Shown piece by piece: positions 8,176 to 17,137 of a DNA stretch of 64,000 nt (position 1 is the stretch's first letter; every line of letters starts with the position of its first letter). Location: contig DASWLV010000016.1 of the NCBI GenBank assembly GCA_036400075.1, forward strand, positions 1 to 64,000, in the 5' to 3' direction. Source of the DNA: JALZCH01 sp036400075 (GTDB lineage Bacteria > Acidobacteriota > Blastocatellia > Pyrinomonadales > Pyrinomonadaceae). Under the pieces are notes generated by a model, which ran no database searches, was not told where the DNA came from, and saw nothing but the letters and a program-made list of their open reading frames with translations. Made by a program: the position numbers and the translations under genes.

Positions 8176-9294
8176 TTATAAGCTTTGTTCCTGTTGGTTG
8201 AGCGCCATTTCCAATCTTTCCAAACCTTCTATTAATGTCGAATTGTCATTTCCTATTCCAATTCTGAGGTGTTGAGGCATTTCAAAAAATCTTCCCGGTA
8301 CGATTGATGTTTCATATTTTTCCAGAAGAAGCGCGGTTAAAGCATCAACGCTTCCCTGCTTCAAACGCGGGAAAGAGACCGTGCCAAATTTATGCTCCGT
8401 CCATTCGAGACGGTTACAGGATTTATAAAATGAATTGAGCGTTTTACTGTTAATTTCAATAATGCTGCGGGCGCGATCTGCAATTCGATTGAGATTTGCA
8501 AGCGCAATGCAACTGAGCCTTTCAGCAGAATGAGCGGGGATAACGCCGAAAAGATCATTTAACCGCCAAAGTTTTCCGGCAAGCTCCGGCTCAGCTAATA
8601 TCCATCCGCAGCGCAGTCCGCTAAGCCCGTACACTTTGGTTAAGCTGCCGGTCGTAATGAATTCCTTCCCTAGGTGAAAAGCAGCACGCGGCGTTTCTTC
8701 AAATAAAGCATCCAGATAAACTTCATCAACAAGGACGCGTGCTCCGATTTCACGCGCAATATCGCCAATCTTTCCGAGCGTTTCATTGGACGTAAACGCG
8801 CACGATGGATTATGCAGATTTGTTAAAACAATTAGCTTCGTTCGTGAGCTAACCTGACGGGCAACTTCTTCCGGTTCAATGCCGAACCCCGATTCGGCTG
8901 GACGAATAAACCTTTTAACATCGGCACGTAAGTATCGCGCTGTACTTATCAGAAGCTCGTATGTGGGCTGTTCAATCAGCACTTCATCTCCCGGTTCGAG
9001 AAGCGCAGCCATTGCCAGATGATTAGCCATTGATGTGCCGGTTGCTGCAACAACGCATTCGACAGGAACGTTGCATTTAGCAGCCAGAGCCTTTTGGAGA
9101 GGTTCATAACCGTAGTAGCTCGAACCGCTCAAATCCAAATCTTCTAATGTAACCGGCAGTTTCGATAACGGAAAATTCATCAGACCGCTTGAGGCGAGAT
9201 TATAGCGGGCTTGTAAATTAGTTTTAGCCCATTGCATATATTCCGAACTCATCACTCGATTTGAACTCGGAACTTGAGAGAAATTGCTTGTCAT
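8176..9294 (-). CDS. PLP-dependent class I/II aminotransferase
   Basis: 372 residues, fold-type I aminotransferase. Visible landmarks are ATGTSMANH (about 84-92, phosphate-binding loop), LHNPS (Asn162), VLVDEVYLD (Asp190 and Tyr193) and SLTKVYGLSGLRCGW with the Schiff-base Lys220. The substrate cannot be deduced. The start codon overlaps the stop of the upstream amino-acid permease gene by 4 bp (ATGA), implying translational coupling. A role in catabolism or salvage of an imported amino acid is therefore plausible, but that is inference. Confidence 0.9.
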   Translation of the reverse strand: MTSNFSQVPSSNRVMSSEYMQWAKTNLQARYNLASSGLMNFPLSKLPVTLEDLDLSGSSYYGYEPLQKALAAKCNVPVECVVAATGTSMANHLAMAALLEPGDEVLIEQPTYELLISTARYLRADVKRFIRPAESGFGIEPEEVARQVSSRTKLIVLTNLHNPSCAFTSNETLGKIGDIAREIGARVLVDEVYLDALFEETPRAAFHLGKEFITTGSLTKVYGLSGLRCGWILAEPELAGKLWRLNDLFGVIPAHSAERLSCIALANLNRIADRARSIIEINSKTLNSFYKSCNRLEWTEHKFGTVSFPRLKQGSVDALTALLLEKYETSIVPGRFFEMPQHLRIGIGNDNSTLIEGLERLEMALNQQEQSL

Positions 9295-10673
9295 TTATCT
9301 TGACTCCGCCTGCGCCAGAAGAAATAAACAGGTATTCCGGCAATAACAATAATTAAACCGATCACACTGTTTGAAGGATAATTATAAAAAGTGCTGAAAA
9401 CAATCAAAGCGCAGGCAGCAATAAACAAGGCGGTAGTAAATGGATGACCGGGAACGCGGTTATATGTTGTTCCGGTGTTCTCAATGTTTTCGTGAGTCTC
9501 AAGTTTTTTCGAGCGAGTCGCGCGGCTGCGAAGTACAAAAAGCGAAGCTGCCGTTAATCCAAACCAAATAAAATCAATTGAGACAACATAATTCAGGATT
9601 TGTTCATATTTGCCGGAAAGCGCAATTATTATCGCCAGCGCTCCCTGCAAGGCAATTGCGAGAACGGGAGCGTGGGTGCGTTCGTTGAGCATTGCGACGC
9701 TTTGAAAGAAAAGCTTATCTTTTGCCATCGCAAAATAAACGCGCGGAGCTGTCAGCATTCCCTGACTTAAAAAGCCCAGAGTAGAAATGGCTATTCCTAA
9801 AGCAATCAACGCCGCTCCCCGTTCGCCAAAAGCAATCCGCATAATTGTTGAAGCCGGAGTCGTGGTTGCTGCCAAACGTTCGGGACCGAGCGCATAAAGG
9901 CAAACGAGATTGACCAATGTGTACAGTAAAATAACTCCGATAACTCCGATTAAAAGACCGCGAGCTAAATCACGACGAGGGTTGCGCATTTCACCCGATA
10001 CAAAACTTGCTGTTTGCCAACCGCCGTAAGCAAACATCACAGGAATCAATGCCGCTCCCATTGCAGTAAATAAATTTAGTGAGAGAGGACGATCCGGCGT
10101 GTTGCCAAATGAGCTTGCCGGTTCGGATACAAAGAAAAAGCCGCATACAATAAGTGCAAGAATGGCTAAAATCTTTAGAACCATTAAGGCATTCTGAACA
10201 CTGCTGCCTGCCCGAACGCCGAGACAGTTGATGATCGTCAATCCTCCGAGAGTTAGCGTTGCGATAAACCAATCAGGTAAAGGAGCGTGAGTGATTTCCA
10301 GAAAGTACCGAGAAAAAGTAATGGCGACGGCAGCCATTCCGCCGGTTTGTGTAACCAGTAATAAAGCCCATCCGTAAATAAATGCTACCGACGGATGATA
10401 AGCCTCCCGCAAGTAGGCATATTGTCCTCCAACATCAGCGCATCTGTCCGCAAGCTCGGCGTAGATAAATGCTCCTAAAAGAGCGATCAAACCACCGAGC
10501 AGCCACGCTCCTAAAATTAAGAATGGGGTTTGAACATGCTGCGCAACAACATATGGATTGATAAAAATCCCGGAACCGATAATTCCGCCCATTACAATCA
10601 TGGTGGAATCAAAAAGTCCCAAGCGTTTAGCGAGTTTTGAAGTATCGGCAGTAACTACAGTTTCACCTCCCAA
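9291..10673 (-). CDS. APC-family amino acid permease
   Basis: 460 residues, about 12 hydrophobic segments. The first helix carries the APC signature MGGIIGSGIFINPYVV, and EL-rich second and third helices follow (FIYAELADRCADVGGQYAYL). It resembles the amino acid/polyamine and LAT-like exchangers. The reading frame can only begin at TTG 10671-10673, or much further in. A Shine-Dalgarno-like GGGAGGTG sits inside the first codons, so the exact start is uncertain. It is coupled to the downstream aminotransferase. Confidence 0.9.
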   Translation of the reverse strand: MGGETVVTADTSKLAKRLGLFDSTMIVMGGIIGSGIFINPYVVAQHVQTPFLILGAWLLGGLIALLGAFIYAELADRCADVGGQYAYLREAYHPSVAFIYGWALLLVTQTGGMAAVAITFSRYFLEITHAPLPDWFIATLTLGGLTIINCLGVRAGSSVQNALMVLKILAILALIVCGFFFVSEPASSFGNTPDRPLSLNLFTAMGAALIPVMFAYGGWQTASFVSGEMRNPRRDLARGLLIGVIGVILLYTLVNLVCLYALGPERLAATTTPASTIMRIAFGERGAALIALGIAISTLGFLSQGMLTAPRVYFAMAKDKLFFQSVAMLNERTHAPVLAIALQGALAIIIALSGKYEQILNYVVSIDFIWFGLTAASLFVLRSRATRSKKLETHENIENTGTTYNRVPGHPFTTALFIAACALIVFSTFYNYPSNSVIGLIIVIAGIPVYFFWRRRSQDK

Positions 10674-10712
10674 AAAGGTCTTTTTTAGACTGTTTTACAT
10701 TATTTCCTTCTA

Positions 10713-12899
10713 TTACCGGGCAGCAACAGAAACGCTGATATGCGACGGATATTTTGGCGAATGATAAATGTGCTGACTTGCTCTTTGATAATCGCTTTCT
10801 TTAGCGAGAAAGATGTTTTCGACAAACTTTTGCGGATTGCGGTCATAAAGCGGAAACCAGGTGCTTTGTACTTGCACCATGATGCGATGACCTTTTTTGA
10901 ATGTGTAATTGTTGCCGCGCAGATCAATCGTGTATCCGTTAACTTTATTAGGCTCAATCGCTTCCGCCTTTTCAAAACTGCGGCGATAGCGACCGCGGAA
11001 AATCTCGCTGGCGACCATAAATTGATAATTCGCCATTTTCGCATCCGCCGGGTATTCAGCCGGATAAACGTCAATCAGTTTCACCACCCAATCGCTGTCC
11101 GAACCCGTCGTCGAAGCAAAAAGATGCGCGAAGATGTCGCCTGTAATCGTAACGTCTTCGTTCAAAACGTCCGATTGCCACGAAAGAACGTCTTTGCGGT
11201 CGGAGAGAAAACGCTGGTCGTCGGAAAGCCATGTAAACCAGGATGAGCCTTGCGCGTAAGTTCCTAAAATCGGTCGTTTGCGATACGGAACCGGATTTGC
11301 CGGATCTGAAACGTATGTGTCAAACTCCTCGCCTTTGTTTGCCGGTTTCTGAAACGAAACCTTTCCGTCAGACTGCAAATACAATTCGCGTTTTTGCAGA
11401 TTTTGCTTCGGCGTCCAGGAATCGTAAGTCATCCATTTGTTTGAACCGGACTGGAAAATTGTAGCTTCCGCCAGCTTTAAAGTGCCTTTTCCTTTAAGGT
11501 GATAAGCAAACCACGGAGCTTGTATTTCGCTGCGAAAATATCTGCCGGTATCGCTGCCGAAATCAATCGCGCCCAATCTGCGTCCGCGTCCGCCCCACCC
11601 GCCGTGATTCCAGGGACCCATGACGAGAAAAACCTGATTGTCGCGGTCGGTTTTTTCCAGAGTTTTGTAAGTTACAAGCGGTCCGTATAAATCTTCCTGA
11701 TCCCACCAGCCGCCGACAATGAGCGTCGGAATACTCGTTTCTTTTAAATAATTCGGCACCGCGCGTTGCTGCCAATAAGAATCCCAGTTCGGATGAGCGA
11801 CGGCATTATTCCAGGTAGCGGATTTGTTGTCGAGCTTGTTGACCAGCGCCCCAACGGTTTTTAAATCAAAATACCAATCAAAGGCGTCCGGTTTATCGAG
11901 CTTGACTGCGCCCTCGCCCTCGCCTTTGACCGTTTCGAGCAAATAAGCCCAATCGTGGGCGTAAGTCTGACGAAAAGCGCCGTGATGAAATAAATCATCG
12001 CCCATCCAAAGATCGCCGATTGGAGCCTGCGGCGAAGAAGTTTTGAGCGCCGGATGCGGATCAATGAGCGCAACCGACGACAGCCAACCGCCATACGAAA
12101 CGCCGTAAATGCCGACTCGCCCGTTATTGTTGGCGACGTTTTTAAGCAAATACTCAATAGTGTCGTAAGTGTCCGTGCTTTCGTCAACGGCTTTCGGATC
12201 GCGATGATTTACCGGCGGGCGCACCATCACGAATTCGCCTTCGGACTCATACCGCCCGCGAATGTCCTGAAAGACAAAAACATAGCCGTCTTTAACGAGT
12301 TCAGGTCGCGAACCGTTGACTCCGCTCGAATTCCAACCTTTGACGCCGTAAGGCGAACGCTCGATTAAAACAGGAAGCGGCTCGGTTTGGTTTTCTGGCG
12401 TAAAAATAACCGTAAAAAGCTTAATACCGTCGCGCATCGGAATCATCGCTTCGGTGCGTTTAAATTGAATGCGTGTATCTTTGGCGGGCTGGTCGGCAAT
12501 CCGCTTGGTGGTAAAATCTCTGCCGCCTTGTCGCCAGATCATGCTGGTAAAGCGCCCCGTTGCGGCATCGCGCACAAACTCGGCTGAAGCAGGAGCAACT
12601 TTTAAGAAAAACTTGTTTTCGGCTGTGGGGAAAATCTCAAGTTTGTCCTGATTGGTGACTTGCAGGTAAAACTTTTCGCCTTCACGGAAAAATGAGAAAA
12701 CTGTTCCTCCGAGATTAGCGGCGTCTTCATATTGTCCGATGTAAGAATCGAAAATCTTTGGATCAATCTTAACTTCGACAGGAGAGGGTTGCGGCGCTGG
12801 CGGTTGTGCCAAAGGTTGAGCCGCAGCTTGCGCAAATGCAATCCATAATAGAGCAAAAAAGGTAAATCGAAAAATATTTGTTAAGCGAAGTGTTTTCAT
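10713..12899 (-). CDS. Secreted CocE/NonD family hydrolase (X-Pro dipeptidyl-peptidase S15-like) with N-terminal DUF3471-like domain
   Basis: I start it at the ATG giving MKTLRLTNIFRF, which leads straight into a signal peptide ending near AQAAAQ; the frame stays open 15 codons upstream. Residues about 45-140 resemble the DUF3471 beta-domain (IGQYEDAANLGG). The alpha/beta-hydrolase follows with RDGIKLFTVIFTPE, QDIRGRYESEGEF (oxyanion region) and the nucleophile motif IYGVSYGGW with Ser268. A C-terminal jelly-roll domain typical of S15/CocE proteins contains DVLNEDVTITGD. Members hydrolyse acyl esters, beta-lactam precursors or X-Pro peptides; the actual substrate is unknown. Confidence 0.9.
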   Translation of the reverse strand: MKTLRLTNIFRFTFFALLWIAFAQAAAQPLAQPPAPQPSPVEVKIDPKIFDSYIGQYEDAANLGGTVFSFFREGEKFYLQVTNQDKLEIFPTAENKFFLKVAPASAEFVRDAATGRFTSMIWRQGGRDFTTKRIADQPAKDTRIQFKRTEAMIPMRDGIKLFTVIFTPENQTEPLPVLIERSPYGVKGWNSSGVNGSRPELVKDGYVFVFQDIRGRYESEGEFVMVRPPVNHRDPKAVDESTDTYDTIEYLLKNVANNNGRVGIYGVSYGGWLSSVALIDPHPALKTSSPQAPIGDLWMGDDLFHHGAFRQTYAHDWAYLLETVKGEGEGAVKLDKPDAFDWYFDLKTVGALVNKLDNKSATWNNAVAHPNWDSYWQQRAVPNYLKETSIPTLIVGGWWDQEDLYGPLVTYKTLEKTDRDNQVFLVMGPWNHGGWGGRGRRLGAIDFGSDTGRYFRSEIQAPWFAYHLKGKGTLKLAEATIFQSGSNKWMTYDSWTPKQNLQKRELYLQSDGKVSFQKPANKGEEFDTYVSDPANPVPYRKRPILGTYAQGSSWFTWLSDDQRFLSDRKDVLSWQSDVLNEDVTITGDIFAHLFASTTGSDSDWVVKLIDVYPAEYPADAKMANYQFMVASEIFRGRYRRSFEKAEAIEPNKVNGYTIDLRGNNYTFKKGHRIMVQVQSTWFPLYDRNPQKFVENIFLAKESDYQRASQHIYHSPKYPSHISVSVAAR

Positions 12900-12998
12900 G
12901 ATTGAAATTCCCAGGAAGATTGATTCTGACCGATTCGCGACCAATTTATCACTCTTGCGAATTTAAACAAAGTTTCGCTTATTCCAATTGCATATCTT

Positions 12999-13048
12999 CT
13001 ATTAGTTTTGCACATTCCATTAACTATTAGTTTTGCACATTCCGTTAA
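12999..13048. repeat. 25-bp tandem duplication covering the stop codon of the small secreted protein gene
   Basis: Positions 12999-13023 and 13024-13048 are the same 25 bp with a single A/G difference. The stop codon of the 142-residue gene lies at 13020-13022, at the junction of the copies, so the duplication either copied or set the last codons (NGMCKTNS). Confidence 0.9.
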
Positions 13049-13448
13049 CCAGACTTACTTTCGGCTCTTCAATAAACATACAATCAGACATTGCATCCGT
13101 TTCTTTGTTGATTTTATCTTCTATTGAATTGTACCGATCAACCAACCGTTTTAGTTTATTTTCATTAGTTTGTAAGGTTGAATAAATCAAATAAGTCTTC
13201 GGTCCGCCGCAAGCCTTTGCGCCGAATGGAATAACCCGGCATTGATTCAAACGCTTTGCCCGGGGTTTTCCGATTTCACGATCAATTTCTTTTTTTAGTT
13301 TCTTTAAATTAGCTTGATTCGATTGTTCTTTATTTACAGCATCGTCAAGAAGACGCAGATTAACTTTCTCATTCGGGTTTATTGTTAGCGCTAAAGAGAC
13401 GCCGGCAAAAACAATCAGCAATAATGTTAATTTGGATAAAAACTTCAT
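13020..13448 (-). CDS. Small secreted protein of unknown function, four cysteines
   Basis: 142 residues. An N-terminal signal peptide (MKFLSKLTLLLIVFAGVSLA) is followed by a Lys/Asn-rich helical stretch and the cysteine-containing motif NQCRVIPFGAKACGGPKTYL. Another helical segment with a coiled-coil look (about 85-118) follows, then two further Cys near the end. The four Cys suggest disulphides outside the cytoplasm. I do not recognise a family. Its 3' end lies in a 25-bp tandem duplication. Confidence 0.7.
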   Translation of the reverse strand: MKFLSKLTLLLIVFAGVSLALTINPNEKVNLRLLDDAVNKEQSNQANLKKLKKEIDREIGKPRAKRLNQCRVIPFGAKACGGPKTYLIYSTLQTNENKLKRLVDRYNSIEDKINKETDAMSDCMFIEEPKVSLVNGMCKTNS

Positions 13449-13505
13449 ATTACTTATTCCTCTAAATATAAAAATTAACTAAAAGAACCTTTAGGAAAAC
13501 TGATA

Positions 13506-13862
13506 TTAATGCATTTTAAATGGTCCGCCTTTAGTTTCCGGCTTTAGCTCCGGTTTCGAAGAATCCTGTACTACTTCATGCATCTCTAAAACGTTGGGTT
13601 TAAAATATGCCTCTTTTGGCAGAGTGCCTGATTGAGCGTGTCCTTTTATAAAAGCATCTGAACGCACCCAATTCATAAAATCTTCGCGGCTGTTCCAGAG
13701 AGTAAAGACAACGTAAGGATCGCCTTCATTGACCGGACGTAAAACCTGATTGGAAACGAATCCGGGCATTTCATCAACCAACCTTGCTCTTTCACGAAAT
13801 ACTCTTTCAAATGCTTCGGAGTATTCAGCTTTTACATAGATGCGATTTGCTACGGTTATCAT
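13506..13862 (-). CDS. Antibiotic biosynthesis monooxygenase / IsdG-HmoB-like heme-degrading family protein
   Basis: 118 residues with the ABM ferredoxin-like fold pattern. Visible blocks are ANRIYVKAEYSEAFERVF, DEMPGFVSNQVLRP, YVVFTLWNSREDFMNWV and a His in the following AFIKGHAQ. Similar proteins are heme-degrading monooxygenases of the IsdG/HmoA type or quinol-type monooxygenases; the conserved Asn and His favour the heme group. The ATG follows a good GGAG box at the expected spacing. The C-terminal ~20 residues are a charged extension. Confidence 0.8.
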   Translation of the reverse strand: MITVANRIYVKAEYSEAFERVFRERARLVDEMPGFVSNQVLRPVNEGDPYVVFTLWNSREDFMNWVRSDAFIKGHAQSGTLPKEAYFKPNVLEMHEVVQDSSKPELKPETKGGPFKMH

Positions 13863-13941
13863 TTACTCTCCTTTGATAGAAAAAGCTAATTCTTAAAATC
13901 CTATTTATCTAGCTTACCAATTAAAAATAATCTAAGCTCGA

Positions 13942-14559
13942 ATGATGATAACTGTACGAGAGTTATTTGGCGATATAGATATTTATCTGTTCGATCAAAT
14001 ATTGAAAGGCAGATTCAGTCCCAATATGAAGATATTGGACGCCGGATGCGGCGGTGGGCGCAATCTTGTTTATTTTTTGCGCCAGGGATATGAAGTTTTC
14101 GGAGTTGATCGAAATCGGCAAGCTATTGAACAAGTCCAAAGTCTTGTAGCGAGCCTTGCTCCAAATTTATCCAAGAATAATTTCCAGGTTTCATCAGTAG
14201 AAAAGATGCCGTTTCCGGTCGAGCATTTTGATGTAGTTATCATCAGCGCAGTTTTGCACTTTGCCGGAAATGAAGAGCACTTTCACGAAATGCTTACAGA
14301 GATGTGGAGGGTACTAAAAAGCGGCGGTCTATTTTTTGCGCGCCTTGCTTCTTCCATTGGAATAGAAGATAGAATTCAACACATTCAAAATCGAAGATTT
14401 TTATTACCGGACGGCTCGGAACGGTTTCTCGTTGATGAAGAATTTCTAACGAATGTCACAAATGAAATTGGCGGTATTTGGCAGGAGCCTTTGAAAACCA
14501 CGAATGTGCAAAACCTCCGCTGTATGTCCACTTGGGTTTTGCGAAAGAATCCCTACTAA
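13942..14559 (+). CDS. Class I SAM-dependent methyltransferase
   Basis: 205 residues. Motif I is ILDAGCGGGRNLVYFL (about 34-49), followed by GVDRN as the acidic end of strand 2. MPFPVEHFDVVIISAVLHF follows (motif II/III region of the Methyltransf_11 type) and then MWRVLKSGGLFFARL. It is divergent from the IsdG-like gene, 79 bp away. The substrate is unknown; the Ubi/COQ-like block is generic for small-molecule methyltransferases. Confidence 0.85.
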   Translation: MMITVRELFGDIDIYLFDQILKGRFSPNMKILDAGCGGGRNLVYFLRQGYEVFGVDRNRQAIEQVQSLVASLAPNLSKNNFQVSSVEKMPFPVEHFDVVIISAVLHFAGNEEHFHEMLTEMWRVLKSGGLFFARLASSIGIEDRIQHIQNRRFLLPDGSERFLVDEEFLTNVTNEIGGIWQEPLKTTNVQNLRCMSTWVLRKNPY

Positions 14560-14617
14560 AAATTAACAGAACGTGAGTTCGGGATAAGGAAATAAGAAAA
14601 CTTAAATAAAATCAAAT

Positions 14618-14693
14618 CTTTGCGTCCTTTGCGTAAAACCTTTGCGAGCTTTGCGTTTAAAAATCGTCGGAATTAAACGCAAAGCTCGCAAAG
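14618..14693. repeat. CTTTGCG repeat cluster with 20-bp perfect inverted repeat
   Basis: Several copies of CTTTGCG(T/A) at 14618-14657 are followed by their inverted counterpart. The arms 14640-14659 and 14674-14693 are perfectly complementary over 20 bp, with a 14-bp loop. It lies between the methyltransferase and the convergent M24 peptidase gene. No T-tract follows, so it is a repeat element rather than a clear terminator. Confidence 0.8.
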
Positions 14694-14773
14694 CGAAGGG
14701 AGCAAAGTGCGCAAAGAAAATCCTGTTTTGAGTTAACTATTTATTTTTCAACAACTCTTATCTCGAACTCATA

Positions 14774-16180
14774 TTATCTTATTAAGTGATATTGATTCTG
14801 ACGTTTTAGAATCCAGCTTATTCGTCCTTGCTCATCTATCGCCGCGTTTTCCTCTTGTCCGACCCATAATTCCTGATTGTCCCATTCCGGCACCGGCGTT
14901 GTCGTCGCAAGTTCAATCGCAAACCACGAGCTTGGAATCAATTTCACGTCACCGCGACCTGGAACGCCTTGTTGTCTATCCCACAAACCAACAAGCGGAC
15001 CTGCACCGTGACCGTGATCGCCGATTGGATGCGTATAAACGCTGCCGTTAATTCCCGCCGCTTTCATCGCCGCAAGCGAATCTGCCAACACTTCGTTGCC
15101 GGTTCTTCCAGCTTTCATCCGCTCCATTACTATGTCCTGCAAACGGTTCGAGTTTGCCAAAGCGCGTTTAATTCCTGCGGGAACGTCCTTTTCGCCTTCG
15201 CGTAAAACATAACCCATATGCTGGGTGTCCGTATTAAGCCGCATCAATGTCATTCCAAAATCAACGTGCAAGACATCTCCGCGCTGGATAGCCGTCGGCG
15301 CGTTTTCAGCCAGAATATTAACCCCGGCTTTTTCTTTACGCTGTATGCGAACCGAAGGTTGAAACCAAGTGCCGAGCCGATTGTTGCTGAGTTGTTGCCG
15401 CAGCCACCAGGTCACATCTTCGTTTGTCGTTGTTCCCGGTTTAATAACTTCATTGGAAAAAGCACGACTTATTAAAGAGTGGACGACTTCCATCATGCTT
15501 CTGTAAGTCGGCATCATTTCCGGCAATCTCGTTTCAACGTATTCAAGCGGCAGCTCTTCGGCACGGATGATTCGCCCCGTGTATTCGGCTCCTAGAGTTG
15601 CTTCCAGTTTTTCTCGCTCTCCTGCCGAAAGCCCATCCGAAAAAGCATGAGTTGAAGAAATATTAACGGCTATATTTTGGGGATTGCGTTCTGTTACAAG
15701 TTTTTTCAGCAAAGCCCATTGTCCTTCGCCGTATAGCTCGCGGTTTTCGGTTTCAGGATCGCGGTAAACAGTGTAAAGACCGCCATTTGAGCCGCCGCCC
15801 AGAGCCAGACGCTCGATGCCTTCTTTTTCACCGCGATCATTAAAAACGTAAATCGTGCGTCGCCGCGCGGCAAAAGTAGTAGGCGAGACAAGCGAGAAAA
15901 AAACCGGGTCTTCGTTATATTCGCGGCAGATAATAAGCCACATCTTGACTTTGTGTTTCCGCATAAGCTGCGGCAAAACACGTTCAAGACGCAGTTTTAG
16001 CCATTCCTGTTGAATTTTAGCTTGCTCACGCAAGGGAATTGAGAGTGTTTCCGTTCTCGAATCAACCATTTTTGCCTGTGATTGAGCGGATGAAATTACG
16101 CCTAATAAACAAACTATTAAGAAAGTGAAAAGTATTTGAGCTTGAAAACGGCACAATTTGTGTTTAGTTAATTTAGACAA
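14774..16180 (-). CDS. Secreted or membrane-anchored M24 family metallopeptidase (Xaa-Pro aminopeptidase-like)
   Basis: 468 residues starting at a TTG codon that has an AGGAG box upstream. A hydrophobic segment at about residues 14-32 acts as signal or anchor. The N-terminal half is a creatinase-like domain. The C-terminal pita-bread domain shows HVDFGMTLMRLNTDTQHMGY, THPIGDHGHGAG and WFAIELATTTPVPEW, which would carry the Asp, His and Glu metal ligands. The spacing and the NTDTQ segment diverge from the textbook D-x10-D pattern. Family members cleave N-terminal residues next to proline. Confidence 0.85.
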   Translation of the reverse strand: MSKLTKHKLCRFQAQILFTFLIVCLLGVISSAQSQAKMVDSRTETLSIPLREQAKIQQEWLKLRLERVLPQLMRKHKVKMWLIICREYNEDPVFFSLVSPTTFAARRRTIYVFNDRGEKEGIERLALGGGSNGGLYTVYRDPETENRELYGEGQWALLKKLVTERNPQNIAVNISSTHAFSDGLSAGEREKLEATLGAEYTGRIIRAEELPLEYVETRLPEMMPTYRSMMEVVHSLISRAFSNEVIKPGTTTNEDVTWWLRQQLSNNRLGTWFQPSVRIQRKEKAGVNILAENAPTAIQRGDVLHVDFGMTLMRLNTDTQHMGYVLREGEKDVPAGIKRALANSNRLQDIVMERMKAGRTGNEVLADSLAAMKAAGINGSVYTHPIGDHGHGAGPLVGLWDRQQGVPGRGDVKLIPSSWFAIELATTTPVPEWDNQELWVGQEENAAIDEQGRISWILKRQNQYHLIR

Positions 16181-16218
16181 TATATAATTGCTCCTACTTC
16201 AAAAAAAAATATTTCAAT

Positions 16219-16328
16219 AGAAGTAACGCAGTTGATGGCAGAAACACGACCGTGAGGGAGTGTGCTTTATTTTTACACACTCCCTCACGGTCGTGTTTCT
16301 GCCATAGCATCTTAACTGCGTAATTCAT
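16219..16328. repeat. Long intergenic palindrome (30-bp perfect arms, imperfect outer arms)
   Basis: Perfect 30-bp arms at 16235-16264 and 16276-16305 enclose an 11-bp AT-rich loop. Outside them GAAGTAACGCAGTTG (16220-16234) pairs imperfectly with its inverse near 16311-16326, extending the structure to about 110 bp. It fills most of the gap between the M24 peptidase start and the PAP2 gene end. The outer edge sequence recurs at 8070-8085 and partly at 48910-48922, so the element looks mobile or dispersed, REP- or MITE-like. Confidence 0.9.
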
Positions 16329-16331
16329 ATT

Positions 16332-17057
16332 TCAAGACATTTTCCTGAGAAAATCATTCTTATTTTTGAGTACGTAATCTGCCGATATAACGGTTATAAC
16401 CCAAACAATTGAAGCTGCGTATCCTGCTATCACATCGCTCGGATAATGAACGCCTAAATAAATGCGCGACAAACCAATCAACAGAACGAGAAAAACAGCA
16501 GCAACCCAAATTAAAGATTTCAACCAGTGTTTGCGTATCATTGAGGCAAAAATCCAGGCTAAAGCTCCGTAAAAACACAGTGCAAAAAGCGCGTGTCCGC
16601 TTGGAAAGCTGTAAGAACTCGGCAGCGGCGTATCAAAAAACGGGGCTGGTCGGGCGCGCGCGAAACTTATCTTTAGCACAAAATTAAGAAATACGGCTCC
16701 CGCCATTGTCATTGTTATTAAAATGGCTGGGCGCTTCCTGTTTTTGCGAATGAATATTATAAAAACACAAACAAAAACAGTGCTTAGAAACAAAGTTGAA
16801 CCAAGCACTGTGACAAAATTCATTAGGAGCGTAAGCGGTTGGCTGGAAAATCCGTGAACGAAAATACGCACCGTTTCGTCCATCGCCTGAGTTCCGCCCT
16901 CAAGAACCTCGTCCGCCAGCCACGCAAAGAAGAATAGCGCTCCAACCGCAATCATCAAACCGAAAAACAAAATTGAGCCGACTAAAGTTTGAAGCCAAAT
17001 AAAAAGGTTTTTAAGGCGGGCTTCTGTACGTGCTCTCTTTGATAGATTCGATGACAT
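16332..17057 (-). CDS. PAP2-family membrane phosphatase
   Basis: 241 residues with six predicted membrane helices. The three phosphatase signature blocks are present: KISFARARPAP, PSSYSFPSGHALF and SRIYLGVHYPSDVIAG, containing the catalytic His residues and phosphate-binding Arg/Lys residues. The enzyme would dephosphorylate a lipid phosphate or undecaprenyl diphosphate at the outer face of the membrane; the substrate cannot be told from sequence. The start overlaps a weak AAGG box. Confidence 0.92.
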   Translation of the reverse strand: MSSNLSKRARTEARLKNLFIWLQTLVGSILFFGLMIAVGALFFFAWLADEVLEGGTQAMDETVRIFVHGFSSQPLTLLMNFVTVLGSTLFLSTVFVCVFIIFIRKNRKRPAILITMTMAGAVFLNFVLKISFARARPAPFFDTPLPSSYSFPSGHALFALCFYGALAWIFASMIRKHWLKSLIWVAAVFLVLLIGLSRIYLGVHYPSDVIAGYAASIVWVITVISADYVLKNKNDFLRKMS

Positions 17058-17137
17058 CCTTTTTTAGCCGAAACGAAAGTTATTTAAAAATAAAACATTA
17101 TCGTCTTGCCATTACTAAAACCGCTTTGTTTTATTCG

